DNA from: Marivita sp.
GTDB lineage: Bacteria; Pseudomonadota; Alphaproteobacteria; Rhodobacterales; Rhodobacteraceae
Assembly: GCF_020055675.1 (NCBI RefSeq)
Contig: NZ_JAIPUS010000002.1
Span: 1 to 64,000 of the forward strand
DNA length: 64,000 bases
Direction: 5' to 3'
Shown: positions 44,690-53,704 of the stretch, piece by piece
How the letters are laid out: the number at the start of each line of letters is the position of its first letter
Numbering within the stretch: the first letter of the stretch is position 1
The notes under the pieces: generated by a model
Seen by the model: the letters and a program-made list of their open reading frames with translations, nothing else
What the model was told of the DNA's origin: nothing
Database searches by the model: none
Translations under genes and position numbers: made by a program

Positions 44690-45274
44690 ATGGCGCGCAC
44701 AGCAGGTTCACATTCGAATATCACCGGTCCAAGGGTCCAGGAGGCCGCTTTGACGCTTTTCGCCCGGCATGGGTATGCCGCCGTTTCGATGCGCCAGATT
44801 GAGGGCGAAGTCGGCGTGCAGGCCGGGGCGCTCTATAATTACACGACGGACAAGCAGTCGCTCCTGTTCGATCTGTTCAAGAGGCATATGGTCGATTTGC
44901 GCACAGCGCTTGATGCGCAGCCACCGTCCGCATCACCTCAGGACAGGCTCGAAGCCTTTGCGCGGTTCCATATACGGTTTCACCTCGAACGCCCGCAGGC
45001 TGTGTTCATTTCCTACATGGAACTGCGCAATCTGACGCCAGAGAATTTCCGCGTCATCGAAGAGCTGCGCCGACGCTACGAAGGGGTGCTCGAGGCGATC
45101 CTGGAAACCGGGCGCGATGCCGGGGCGTTTCATGTCGCCGACACCAGGGTCACGGCGCTTGCCATCATCGCAATGCTGACCGGGATCAACACATGCTACC
45201 GCAGTGGCGTGCGCCTGTCCCTGGCCGAGGTCGAAGCCATCTACTGGGACATGGTCCGCAAAGCGGTGACTTGA
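44690..45274 (+). CDS. TetR/AcrR-family transcriptional regulator
   Basis: 194 residues. The N-terminal HTH is classic TetR: VQEAALTLFARHGYAAVSMR, then QIEGEVGVQAGALYNYTTDK (about residues 16-55) with the recognition helix GALYNY. The ligand-binding part is all-helical, with HIRFHLERPQAVFISYMELR resembling TetR regulators of fatty-acid or branched-chain acyl-CoA metabolism, though this is weak evidence. No such catabolic genes are next to it; the divergent lipoprotein and the downstream convergent ABC permease are its only neighbours. It probably represses its own gene through the palindrome at 44661-44676. Confidence 0.88.
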   Translation: MARTAGSHSNITGPRVQEAALTLFARHGYAAVSMRQIEGEVGVQAGALYNYTTDKQSLLFDLFKRHMVDLRTALDAQPPSASPQDRLEAFARFHIRFHLERPQAVFISYMELRNLTPENFRVIEELRRRYEGVLEAILETGRDAGAFHVADTRVTALAIIAMLTGINTCYRSGVRLSLAEVEAIYWDMVRKAVT

Positions 45275-45363
45275 CACGCACGCCGCCGGCACATCGGGTC
45301 GCAATCGCGGCACCCGGCGCGCTCAGCGCTTTCGTCCTCCCGTCCCCCGAATTTGCGGGGGTC

Positions 45364-46137
45364 TCAGCGGCTTTCATCCGATCCCATCCTGCGCTCCAGC
45401 CAGCGCACGAAAAAGCTGATGATCAGAACCAGCACCAGGTACTCCAGGATCAGCAGCGAATAAATCTCGAGCGGTCGATACTCCGTGACCACCAGCTCAT
45501 TGGCACGGCGGGTCAGCTCCTGCATCCCGATGACCGACGCAAAGGCCGACATCTTGACAATATAGATAAACTGGTTTGCCAGGGGCGGCAGGATGCGCCG
45601 GATCGCCTGTGGCAGCACGACATAGCGCATCGTCTGGCTGTAACTCAGGCCCACGGTCCGCGCCGCCTCTGTCTGGCCTTTCGGGATCGATTGAATGCCG
45701 GCACGGTAGATTTCGGCGGTGAAGGCGCTGTCGGAAATCGCCAAGGTGATGATCGCGCCCCAGAATGCATCGATCGTGATCGGAACACCAAGCGATCGCA
45801 TCACCACGGGCAAGCCGTAAAATACCCAGAACAGCATCGGCAGCAGCGGAATCGCGCGAACGAATTCGATATAGATCCGCGACGGCAACCGCAGCCACCT
45901 GTTCGCCGACATGCCCGGCAAAGCCACCAGCAGGCCGATCAGCATCGACAGGCCCGCTGCGATCAGGGACAACTGGATCGTCGCCCAGAACCCGCCGAGC
46001 AGGAATTCCACATTCGATCTGCCCTGCGGTGTGCCGGGATCGATGACGTACCAACCCCATGTGCCGCCCGATCCGCTACACCCGGCAAGCAGCAAGAGAC
46101 CCGGCAAGAGCGCCCATCGTCTGAGTGAACCTGTCAT
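45364..46137 (-). CDS. Amino-acid ABC transporter permease with lipoprotein-like N-terminus
   Basis: 257 residues. HisM/GlnP-type permease: FWATIQLSLIAAGLSMLIGL, YIEFVRAIPLLPMLFWVFY, and the coupling motif AEIYRAGIQSIPKGQTEAAR then TVGLSYSQTMRYVVLPQAIR are intact; about five core spans. The N-terminus is odd: LLPGLLLLAGCSGS has a perfect lipobox (LAGC, Cys20), followed by a roughly 25-residue periplasmic-looking segment before the first transport span. It may be lipidated after processing, or the resemblance may be chance. It lies 10 bases after the ATPase gene; the binding-protein gene is divergent. Confidence 0.9.
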   Translation of the reverse strand: MTGSLRRWALLPGLLLLAGCSGSGGTWGWYVIDPGTPQGRSNVEFLLGGFWATIQLSLIAAGLSMLIGLLVALPGMSANRWLRLPSRIYIEFVRAIPLLPMLFWVFYGLPVVMRSLGVPITIDAFWGAIITLAISDSAFTAEIYRAGIQSIPKGQTEAARTVGLSYSQTMRYVVLPQAIRRILPPLANQFIYIVKMSAFASVIGMQELTRRANELVVTEYRPLEIYSLLILEYLVLVLIISFFVRWLERRMGSDESR

Positions 46138-46147
46138 CGATAACGCC

Positions 46148-46888
46148 CTAGTGATGTATTATCTTGTCCAGAAACGCGCGGAAGCGTTTCGATCTCGGCG
46201 CGTCGAACACTGCCGACGGCGCGCCCGTCTCGACAATCTCTCCGCCATCCATGAACACCATCCGGTCGGCAACCCTGCGGGCAAACCCCATCTCGTGGGT
46301 CACGACAAGCATCGTCATTCCCTCTTCGGCCAGCTCTACCATGACGTCCAGCACTTCCGAGATCATCTCGGGGTCCAGCGCGGACGTGGGCTCGTCGAAA
46401 AGCATGATCTTCGGCTTCATGCACAATGACCGCGCGATGGCGACACGTTGCTGCTGACCGCCGGACAGATCGCGCGGGCGTTTATGCGCCTGTTCGGGAA
46501 TGCGCACGCGCCCGAGGTAATCCATCGCCAAAGCTTCGGCATCCTTGCGCGACAGCCCACGCGTCTTCATCGGACCCAGTGTCAGGTTCTCAAGCACCGA
46601 CAGATGCGGGAACAGGTTGAATTGCTGGAACACCATGCCAACCTCGGCGCGCACGCGCTGCACGCTTCCGCGCTCCGCCAGGGATATGCCATCGACCTCG
46701 ATATGCCCGGAATCATAGTCTTCCAGACCGTTCACGCAGCGGATCAGCGTCGACTTGCCGGACCCGGATGGCCCGCAGATGACGATCCGCTCGCCAAGGG
46801 TCACATCCAGATCGACACCCGTCAGCGCCCGGAAATCGCCGAAAGACTTGTTCAATGACCGTATTTCAATGACGCGGTTCGCGCTCAT
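46148..46888 (-). CDS. Amino-acid ABC transporter ATP-binding protein
   Basis: 246 residues from the ATG at 46888, which follows GGAGTGGGAC; a TTG four codons earlier lies within that site and is rejected. Seen: Walker [12 protein letters not shown]-loop [13 protein letters not shown], signature [16 protein letters not shown], Walker [15 protein letters not shown] (with the usual Asp, unlike AapP), and H-loop VVTHEMGF. GlnQ/HisP subfamily. It energises uptake with the downstream permease; the substrate is probably a polar amino acid but cannot be fixed. The binding protein gene is transcribed in the other direction from a shared 126-base region. Confidence 0.92.
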   Translation of the reverse strand: MSANRVIEIRSLNKSFGDFRALTGVDLDVTLGERIVICGPSGSGKSTLIRCVNGLEDYDSGHIEVDGISLAERGSVQRVRAEVGMVFQQFNLFPHLSVLENLTLGPMKTRGLSRKDAEALAMDYLGRVRIPEQAHKRPRDLSGGQQQRVAIARSLCMKPKIMLFDEPTSALDPEMISEVLDVMVELAEEGMTMLVVTHEMGFARRVADRMVFMDGGEIVETGAPSAVFDAPRSKRFRAFLDKIIHH

Positions 46889-47014
46889 GTCCCACTCCAA
46901 AGCTGCCTGGTGCTCTCAAGATAGCGTGCGCGTCAAAAAATCAGCATGTTACGATGGTATTCGGAGCGTGCGCACTATCTAGCCCCAAAAGGTCATCCAC
47001 GAAAAGGAACTAAT

Positions 47015-47791
47015 ATGCGTTTTTTGAAATCAATCGGACTGGCGGCAACTTTTGCCGCATCCTTGCTCGCCGCCCCTGCCTCGGCGCAGTCGGCCTTGCA
47101 GGATATCCTGAGCGGCGGCGTGCTCAAGGTGGGCACAACGGGCGACTGGAACCCCATGTCGGTGCGCGATCCTGCCACCAACAGCTTCAAGGGCTACGAC
47201 GTCGACGTGATGACAGAGCTTGCCTCTGATCTCGGAGTAGAGCTCGAATTTGTCCCGACCGACTGGAAAACGCTGGTGAACGGCGTCGTTGCCGGGAATT
47301 ACCACATGACCGGCTCCGCCTCGATCAGCCCGGCCCGGCTCAAGGCCGCAGGCTACTCCGACAGCTATATCTCGGTCGAGATCCTGCCCTTCACGACCGA
47401 TGACAAGCTGGATCGCTTTTCCGGGTGGGAATCCATCAATTCTGGCGATGTGAAAGTGGCCACCACCCTGGGCACGAGTTTCGAAGGCATGGTCCGTAGC
47501 TGGTTCCCCGACTCTGACATCAACGTCGTCGAAGCGCCCGCCCGCGGATTTCAGGAAGTCCTGTCTGGCCGCTCCGACGTGTTCGTCACGTCCAACATCG
47601 AAGGCGCCACCCTGTTGTCGAAATTCCCCAACCTGCGCCAGATCGAAACCGACAGCCCGCGGTCGCCGACGCCTATCGCGATGCTCCTGCCGCAGGACGA
47701 CCAGGTCTGGATCAATTACGTGAACAGCTGGATCGAGCTGAAAAAAGCGCAGGGCTTTTTCGAAACCACCGCGGCGAACTGGGGGCTATGA
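47015..47791 (+). CDS. Amino-acid ABC transporter substrate-binding protein
   Basis: 258 residues from the ATG at 47015, with AAAAGGAAC before it. Signal peptide MRFLKSIGLAATFAASLLAA ending PASAQ, cut near residue 25. SBP_bac_3 segments are visible: GGVLKVGTTGDWNPMSVRDP, FKGYDVDVMTELASDLGVEL, EFVPTDWKTLVNGVVAGNYH, and MTGSASISPARLKAAGYSDS. The typical ligand aspartate and arginine positions seem present. It is divergent from the ATPase and permease genes with which it presumably works. It ends with a strong terminator. Confidence 0.9.
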   Translation: MRFLKSIGLAATFAASLLAAPASAQSALQDILSGGVLKVGTTGDWNPMSVRDPATNSFKGYDVDVMTELASDLGVELEFVPTDWKTLVNGVVAGNYHMTGSASISPARLKAAGYSDSYISVEILPFTTDDKLDRFSGWESINSGDVKVATTLGTSFEGMVRSWFPDSDINVVEAPARGFQEVLSGRSDVFVTSNIEGATLLSKFPNLRQIETDSPRSPTPIAMLLPQDDQVWINYVNSWIELKKAQGFFETTAANWGL

Positions 47792-47813
47792 CGCCACATC
47801 GCTCCCGCTTTGG

Positions 47814-47840
47814 AAAACCGGCCCCCGCGGCCGGTTTTTT
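47814..47840 (+). terminator. Intrinsic terminator of the binding-protein gene
   Basis: A perfect 10-bp stem AAAACCGGCC/GGCCGGTTTT (47814-47823 with 47829-47838), loop CCCGC, ending in a T6 run, 23 bases after the stop. Confidence 0.92.
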
Positions 47841-48022
47841 CCTTGATCCCGTCGGTCAGCCTGTCTGACCGATATCGCCCGGATCGACCACGCCTTGATC
47901 CGAGCCGCCGGCAGGTCAACGGTCTTTGTCCTTCGCGGATATGACCAAGACCTGAAAAATGCCATACTCCTGGGACATCAGAAAACCTGACAGCGATTGC
48001 ATACCGCATTTTCAGGCGTTCC

Positions 48023-48108
48023 TGGTGCGGGCGGTGGGACTCGAACCCACACGGGGAAATCCCCTTCAGATTTTAAGTCTGATATGTCTACCATTCCATC
48101 ACGCCCGC
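48023..48108 (-). tRNA. tRNA-Leu (UAA)
   Basis: Read on the minus strand: acceptor GCGGGCG/CGCCCGC, D arm UGAUGGAAUGGUAGACAU, anticodon arm UCAGA-CUUAAAA-UCUGA with anticodon UAA, a class II long variable arm (AGGGGAUUUCCCCGU), T arm GUGGGUUCGAGUCCCAC, discriminator A and encoded CCA. The long variable arm and anticodon give leucine, decoding UUA and UUG. Confidence 0.96.
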
Positions 48109-48117
48109 ACGCGATTA

Positions 48118-48146
48118 TTCCTAGCCGGGCTTTCGCGCGAAAACAA
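48118..48146 (-). promoter_or_regulatory. Possible promoter of tRNA-Leu
   Basis: On the minus strand TTGTTT (48141-48146) and TAGGAA (48118-48123) are 17 bases apart, ten bases before the mature tRNA. Moderate match. Confidence 0.35.
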
Positions 48147-48186
48147 TCACCGGTCTGCGGGTTTCACGCCCGGGCTGCTCGGGATT

Positions 48187-48732
48187 CTACAGTTTTTCTC
48201 CCGGCGGATCAGTCAGCAGGAACCGCTCGCTCAGCCAGGGGTTCAGCGCCACCGCGCGCCGCAGCACCTCCTGGGCCTTGTCCGCGTCTCCCAGTTCGAT
48301 CAGGGTCAATGCTTTGCCGGTGAGCGCGCCGGTGTGGCGCGGGTTCAGCGAAATCGCCTGATCGAGATCGGGCAACGCCGCCGGATAGTCACCCCGGAGG
48401 AAATTCAGCAATGCGCGCTGGTTATAGCCCTCCGCATAAAGCGGACAGTAGGAAACAAGCGCATCAAGCCGGTCCAGGGCGCGCAGGTAATCGCCAACGC
48501 GCAGCGCCGCAAGCGCGGTGTCCAGCATGGATTGCGACGGCTCGTCGGGGGCATCCAGCCACAGCTCCCACATCTGGTCCGAAATCCCCCGGGCGACCAT
48601 ATCGTCCGGCGCGCGCTGAATCTCCACGTAAAGCTCATCAAGCTCGTCGGTATGATCCGGCGCGGCCGGGCAGCCATCTGCGACGGCCTGTTGCGCCAGG
48701 CACAGCGCCACTGCTGCGATCAGGTATCTCAT
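48187..48732 (-). CDS. Secreted TPR-repeat protein
   Basis: 181 residues from the ATG at 48732 (MRYLIAAVALCLAQQAVADG), a Sec signal peptide cut near residue 18. The mature protein holds tetratricopeptide-like helix pairs: ALAALRVGDYLRALDRLDAL, VSYCPLYAEGYNQRALLNFL, RGDYPAALPDLDQAISLNPR, and HTGALTGKALTLIELGDADK. Two cysteines (DGCPAAP and SYCPLYA) could pair. It is likely a periplasmic protein-binding scaffold. It follows the Lrp gene by 31 bases in the same direction. Partner unknown. Confidence 0.82.
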   Translation of the reverse strand: MRYLIAAVALCLAQQAVADGCPAAPDHTDELDELYVEIQRAPDDMVARGISDQMWELWLDAPDEPSQSMLDTALAALRVGDYLRALDRLDALVSYCPLYAEGYNQRALLNFLRGDYPAALPDLDQAISLNPRHTGALTGKALTLIELGDADKAQEVLRRAVALNPWLSERFLLTDPPGEKL

Positions 48733-48763
48733 GCCGCCATAACGCAATCTTGCCCCGGCTCCG

Positions 48764-49234
48764 TCAAGTCACGTTTCCAAAAGCTTCTTCCTTGACCGCC
48801 TGCATCGCCACATAGGTCGAGGTGGACGCGACATGCGGCAGGGTCGAGATCTTCTCGGCCAGAACCAGGCGATAGTTTCGCATATTCGCGGTGCGCACCT
48901 TGAGCAGGTAATCGAAATTCCCTGCAATCAGATGCGCCTGTTCGATCTCGGGGATCTTCGCCACGGCCTCGTTGAACGCGGCGAGGGCCAGTTCGCGCGT
49001 GTCCGTCATCTTGACTTCGACAAAGGCGATATGATCAAGCCCCAGCCGGATCGGATCGAGCAACGCGCGATATCCTTGAATTGCGCCCAGATCCTCAAGC
49101 CGCCGCAGACGCGCCTGCGTCGGCGATTTGGACAAACCGATCCGCCGGGACAATTCCGTGATCGACACGCGGCCATCCCGCGCCATCTCTTGCAAGATAG
49201 CGCGGTCGAATCGATCCAGATCGGAAATATCCAT
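48764..49234 (-). CDS. Lrp/AsnC-family regulator (PutR-like)
   Basis: 156 residues. N-terminal HTH (about 8-55: LDRFDRAILQEMARDGRVSI, then TELSRRIGLSKSPTQARLRR) and a C-terminal RAM domain (AFVEVKMTD, HLIAGNFDYLLKVRTANMRN). It is divergent from putA with 111 bases between, the arrangement of PutR, the Lrp-type activator of proline catabolism in alphaproteobacteria. It would bind proline through the RAM domain and activate putA. An inverted repeat in the shared gap is a candidate site. Identification as PutR is from context. Confidence 0.88.
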   Translation of the reverse strand: MDISDLDRFDRAILQEMARDGRVSITELSRRIGLSKSPTQARLRRLEDLGAIQGYRALLDPIRLGLDHIAFVEVKMTDTRELALAAFNEAVAKIPEIEQAHLIAGNFDYLLKVRTANMRNYRLVLAEKISTLPHVASTSTYVAMQAVKEEAFGNVT

Positions 49235-49266
49235 TTTGCCTGCTCTCTCGCCAAAAATCAGTCCAA

Positions 49267-49288
49267 TCAGGCGGCAAGTTCCGCCTGA
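49267..49288. promoter_or_regulatory. Inverted repeat in the putR-putA intergenic region
   Basis: TCAGGCGG-CAAGTT-CCGCCTGA is a perfect 8-bp inverted repeat with a six-base spacer, placed between the divergent regulator and putA. It is a good candidate for the Lrp-type regulator's site. Confidence 0.5.
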
Positions 49289-49345
49289 ACCGGAACTCTA
49301 CCCGTCATTTGCGCGATATCATACTGAAAATGACCGGAGACCGCC

Positions 49346-52300
49346 ATGCCTCGTGACGACCGTCCAAACCTGCGCCAGTTGATCGACGACAACACCTACG
49401 CCGCCGAGGCGCCAGTCCTCGATCAGCTCCGCGCCACCGCCGAGCTGTCCGAGGACGACCGGACCCATATCCGCGACCGCGCCACGAAACTGGTCACCGG
49501 CATTCGCGAGGACGCGCGCCCCGGCCTGATGGAGGTTTTCCTCAGCGAATACGGGTTGTCGACGGAAGAAGGCATCGCACTCATGTGCCTCGCCGAAGCG
49601 CTTTTACGGGTGCCCGACGCGGCAACCATCGACGCGCTGATCGAGGACAAGATCGCGCCCTCCAACTGGGCCAGCCACCTGGGCGAAAGCACGTCGCCGC
49701 TCGTGAACGCGTCGACCTGGGCGCTGATGTTGACCGGGAAGGTGCTGCGCGACGAACACCCCGGCCCGGTCGGGCATTTGCGCGGCGCGATCAAGCGGCT
49801 TGGAGAGCCGGTAATCCGCAGCGCCGTCGGCCGCGCCATGCGCGAGATGGGTGCGCAATTCGTGTTGGGAGAGACCATTCAGTCCGCGATGACCCGTGCC
49901 AGCAAGATGGAGGCCAAGGGATATTCCTATTCCTACGACATGCTGGGCGAAGCCGCGCGCACCGAAACCGATGCACGCCGCTATCACCTGTCGTATTCCC
50001 GCGCGATCAGCGCCATCGCCGGAGCGGCCAGGTCCAAGGACATCCGTGACAATCCAGGCATATCGGTCAAGCTGTCCGCGCTGCACCCGCGCTACGAAGA
50101 GGCCCAGCGCGACACCGTGATGAACGAGGTCGTGCCGCGCCTGCGCACGCTGGCGCAACTGGCCCGGTCCGCCAATATCGGTCTCAACATCGACGCCGAA
50201 GAGGCAGACCGCCTCGCGATCTCGCTCGACGTGATCGAAACCGTGCTGTCAGACCCCACGCTCAAGGGGTGGGATGGTTTTGGCGTGGTCGTGCAGGCCT
50301 ATGGCCAGCGCGCCGGTCCTGTCATCGACTGGCTGCACAGCCTTGCCGAACGGCTCGACCGGCGGATCATGGTCCGCCTTGTCAAAGGCGCCTATTGGGA
50401 CACCGAAATCAAGCGTGCGCAGGTCGAGGGTCTGTCCGGATTTCCCGTATTCACGGCCAAGCACCACACCGATATCAGCTATATCGCCAATGCCCGCAAA
50501 CTGCTTGGCATGACCGACCGCATCTACCCGCAATTCGCCACGCATAACGCCCATACCGTGGCGGCGATTCTGCACATGGCGGAAGATCGGTCTTCTTTCG
50601 AATTCCAACGTCTGCACGGCATGGGCGACGCGCTGCACGATACCGTCAAGGATACCGAAAACACGCGGTGCCGCATCTATGCCCCGGTCGGGGCGCATCG
50701 CGATCTTCTGGCCTATCTTGTCCGCCGCTTGCTGGAAAACGGGGCGAATTCCTCGTTCGTGAACCAGATCGTCGATACCGATGTGCCTCCCTCCGAGGTG
50801 GCCGCCGATCCGTTTGACGCAACCGGTACGCCTGACCTGCCCACCGGGCCCGAGGTGTTCCAACCCGAACGCCCAAATTCTGTCGGCTGGGATCTGACCC
50901 ACCGGCCCACCCGCGCCGCGATCGTCGCCGCGCGCGCGCCCTTCGCCTCCGGGCAATGGCAGGCTGCGCCGCTCTTGGCGACGCAGGCCGACGCGGGCGC
51001 AACCGACCCGGTGCGCAATCCGGCCCGTGCCGGGGACAGGGTGGGCGTTGTCACATGGGCCACCCCCCACACAGTTCAGGCGGCCTGCACCGCCGCGCGT
51101 CCGTGGTCTGCCCCGGTCCGCGACCGGGCCGACATCCTGAATCGCGCCGCCGATCTCTATGAGGCGCATTACGGAGAGCTTTTCGCCCTGCTGGCGCGGG
51201 AAGCCGGGAAATCCCTGCCCGATGCCATCGCCGAACTGCGCGAAGCGGTGGATTTCCTGCGCTACTACGCCGCGCGCGCCGACGGGCCGGATCCACAAGG
51301 TGTGTTTGCCTGTATCAGCCCATGGAACTTTCCCCTCGCCATTTTCACCGGCCAGATCGCGGCCGCTCTTGCAACCGGCAACGCCGTTTTGGCCAAACCT
51401 GCCGAACAGACACCCCTGATCGGCCATCGCGCCACCCAGTTGCTGCATGAAGCCGGTGTGCCGCGCACCGCCCTGCAACTTCTTCCCGGCGCGGGCGATG
51501 TCGGTGCGTCCCTCTGCGCCAACCCGGACATCAAGGGCGTTGCCTTCACAGGCTCGACCGAGACCGCGCAGATCATCCATCGCAGCATGGCCGAGCACAT
51601 CGATCCCGGCGCACCCCTGATCGCCGAAACCGGCGGACTGAACGCGATGATCGTCGACAGCACCGCTCTGCCAGAACAAGCGGTCCAAGCCATTGTCGAA
51701 TCCGCCTTTCAATCCGCGGGTCAGCGGTGTTCGGCCCTGCGCTGCCTTTATGTGCAGGAAGACGTTGCCGAATCCTTTACGACCATGCTCACCGGTGCAA
51801 TGGATGCGCTCGTCATCGCCGACCCATGGACCTACGGAACCGATGTCGGTCCCGCGATCGACGCCGACGCGCGGGATGACATCCTGTCCTATATCGATGC
51901 GGCCGACGCCGAAGGCCGGGTGCTGCACCGCCTGCCCTTGCCGGACGGCGGCACCTTCGTGCCCCCGGCCTTGATCAAGGTGACCGGCATCGAAGAAATG
52001 GAGCGCGAAATCTTTGGCCCCGTGCTGCACATCGCCACCTTCAAGGCCAGGAACATCGACAAGGTCATCAACACGATCAACGCCACCGGCTACGGGCTGA
52101 CCTTTGGTTTGCAAACCCGGATCGACGATCGGGTGCAGCACGTCTCGGGAAGGATCGAGGCCGGCAACATCTATGTCAACCGCAACCAGATCGGGGCCAT
52201 CGTCGGCAGTCAACCCTTCGGCGGCGAGGGGCTTTCGGGCACCGGACCCAAGGCGGGCGGCCCGAACTACCTTGCCCGCTTCCGCACCCATCGCGCGACT

Positions 52301-52768
52301 GACACGGGCGCCGCCTGGGGCACGCCGGACGCCAAAGACCGCCTTGCCAAGGGGCTGCAAGAAGCCGGCTCCGACCGGCCGGTCAGCACCCGCACACTGC
52401 CAGGCCCCACCGGGGAATCCAACGTGCTCACCTGCCTGTCGCGTGGCCCGATCCTCTGTCTCGGGCCGGGAAAGCGCGCCGCGCAGGCGCAAGCCGACGC
52501 CGTCACGGCGCTTGGCGGCTTGGCCGTGTCGGCGCAGGGCGACATCGAACCGGATTGGCTCACCGATCTGCCGCACCACGGCGCGATCTGGTGGGGGGAG
52601 ACCGGCACCGCGCGCAGCCTGCGCCAGGCTCTTGCAACCCGCGACGGGCCGATCCTTCCGTTAATCACCGGGATGCCCGATACCGGCCATGTCTGCCGGG
52701 AACGCCATGTTTGCGTCGACACGACCGCCTCGGGCGGCAACGCACAACTTCTCAGCGGCGCGTCTTGA
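49346..52768 (+). CDS. putA: Bifunctional proline dehydrogenase / glutamate-5-semialdehyde dehydrogenase
   Basis: 1140 residues. PutA oxidises proline to glutamate in two steps with substrate channelling. There is no N-terminal ribbon-helix-helix DNA-binding domain, so it is not a self-repressor; the adjacent Lrp-type gene fits regulation instead. The FAD barrel (about 150-480) shows NIDAEEADRLAISLDVIE, RLVKGAYWDTEIKRAQ and ATHNAHTVAAILH. The NAD domain (about 560-1010) shows ISPWNFPLAIFTGQIAAALA, LIAETGGLNAMIVDSTALPE (general-base Glu) and the catalytic Cys795 in SAGQRCSALR. The final 130 residues form the extra C-terminal domain of long PutA proteins. Confidence 0.96.
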   Translation: MPRDDRPNLRQLIDDNTYAAEAPVLDQLRATAELSEDDRTHIRDRATKLVTGIREDARPGLMEVFLSEYGLSTEEGIALMCLAEALLRVPDAATIDALIEDKIAPSNWASHLGESTSPLVNASTWALMLTGKVLRDEHPGPVGHLRGAIKRLGEPVIRSAVGRAMREMGAQFVLGETIQSAMTRASKMEAKGYSYSYDMLGEAARTETDARRYHLSYSRAISAIAGAARSKDIRDNPGISVKLSALHPRYEEAQRDTVMNEVVPRLRTLAQLARSANIGLNIDAEEADRLAISLDVIETVLSDPTLKGWDGFGVVVQAYGQRAGPVIDWLHSLAERLDRRIMVRLVKGAYWDTEIKRAQVEGLSGFPVFTAKHHTDISYIANARKLLGMTDRIYPQFATHNAHTVAAILHMAEDRSSFEFQRLHGMGDALHDTVKDTENTRCRIYAPVGAHRDLLAYLVRRLLENGANSSFVNQIVDTDVPPSEVAADPFDATGTPDLPTGPEVFQPERPNSVGWDLTHRPTRAAIVAARAPFASGQWQAAPLLATQADAGATDPVRNPARAGDRVGVVTWATPHTVQAACTAARPWSAPVRDRADILNRAADLYEAHYGELFALLAREAGKSLPDAIAELREAVDFLRYYAARADGPDPQGVFACISPWNFPLAIFTGQIAAALATGNAVLAKPAEQTPLIGHRATQLLHEAGVPRTALQLLPGAGDVGASLCANPDIKGVAFTGSTETAQIIHRSMAEHIDPGAPLIAETGGLNAMIVDSTALPEQAVQAIVESAFQSAGQRCSALRCLYVQEDVAESFTTMLTGAMDALVIADPWTYGTDVGPAIDADARDDILSYIDAADAEGRVLHRLPLPDGGTFVPPALIKVTGIEEMEREIFGPVLHIATFKARNIDKVINTINATGYGLTFGLQTRIDDRVQHVSGRIEAGNIYVNRNQIGAIVGSQPFGGEGLSGTGPKAGGPNYLARFRTHRATDTGAAWGTPDAKDRLAKGLQEAGSDRPVSTRTLPGPTGESNVLTCLSRGPILCLGPGKRAAQAQADAVTALGGLAVSAQGDIEPDWLTDLPHHGAIWWGETGTARSLRQALATRDGPILPLITGMPDTGHVCRERHVCVDTTASGGNAQLLSGAS

Positions 52769-52799
52769 CGCGCCCCCGCTTTGACACAACTCTCGCGGC

Positions 52800-53543
52800 A
52801 TGTTCCCGATCCGCGATCATAACCCGTCAGGCCGCACGCCCTATGTCACCTACGCGCTGATCGTCGCGAATATCGGCATCTTCCTGAGCTATTGGCCGGT
52901 GATGCAGAGCGAGCAGCAGATGCTGCGCTTTTATTTCGACTGGGCGCTGATCCCGGCTCTGGTCTCCGAAGGCCTCGGCTGGAGTGGGTTTTTCACCTCG
53001 ATGTTCCTGCATGGCGGGTGGATGCACCTGATCGGCAACATGCTGTTTCTCTACATCTTCGGCGACAATCTTGAAGACGAAATGGGCCATTTCGGCTTTG
53101 CGCTGTTCTATCTCGCCGCCGGGCTGGGGGCCGGGGCCGTGCACTATATCGCAGCCCCCTTGTCGCCGGTTCCGACCGTCGGAGCCTCCGGCGCGATCGC
53201 CGGTGTGATGGGCGGCTACCTGCTGCTCTTTCCAAAGGCAAAGGTCGACATCCTGATCATCATCGTGATCATTTTCCGCGTCTTTCCCATACCGGCGTGG
53301 ATCATGCTTGCCGTTTGGTTCGGAATGCAGGTCTTCGGCGGGTTTGGCAGCGCCGCCGATGAAGGTGGGGTCGCCTATTGGGCGCATGTCGGCGGCTTCG
53401 TGGTCGGATTGGCCCTGACGATTCCGACCTGGCTTCGGCTCGGCGGGCCGCGCTTCTGGAGCCAGACCGAGGGGCACCCCCCGCATCCGGAGGCAAAATA
53501 TCAACTGAGCCGAACGAATGTGCCCAAGGTCAGACGCAAGTAG
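52800..53543 (+). CDS. Rhomboid-family intramembrane serine protease
   Basis: 247 residues with six or seven membrane spans. The catalytic dyad is visible: Ser130 in TVGASGAIAG and His196 in YWAHVGGFVVG. HGGWMHLIGN (71-80) supplies the oxyanion-side His and Asn, and GDNLEDEMG follows. It cleaves membrane proteins within the bilayer; targets are unknown. ATG at 52800 lies 31 bases after putA, in the same direction. The sequence reaches the end without truncation, and the C-terminal 40 residues are polar. Confidence 0.92.
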   Translation: MFPIRDHNPSGRTPYVTYALIVANIGIFLSYWPVMQSEQQMLRFYFDWALIPALVSEGLGWSGFFTSMFLHGGWMHLIGNMLFLYIFGDNLEDEMGHFGFALFYLAAGLGAGAVHYIAAPLSPVPTVGASGAIAGVMGGYLLLFPKAKVDILIIIVIIFRVFPIPAWIMLAVWFGMQVFGGFGSAADEGGVAYWAHVGGFVVGLALTIPTWLRLGGPRFWSQTEGHPPHPEAKYQLSRTNVPKVRRK

Positions 53544-53704
53544 CGCCCTGCCCCCTGATCTGACCCGTGTTCTGCCGCATGATCCACCATCATGTGGCCG
53601 TCACGCCAACCGCCAATTCCAGACAAAGCCCGAACACGTGCGATTGCGTGGCTGCGCCTGCGCGTGTATCCCTCGGCAAAACCGAAATTCAAAGGAACGC
53701 AATC

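Noticed and set aside
50249-52579. A 776-codon open frame on the minus strand inside putA
   Set aside because: Antisense to putA, whose catalytic residues are intact. The translated sequence shows no known domain.
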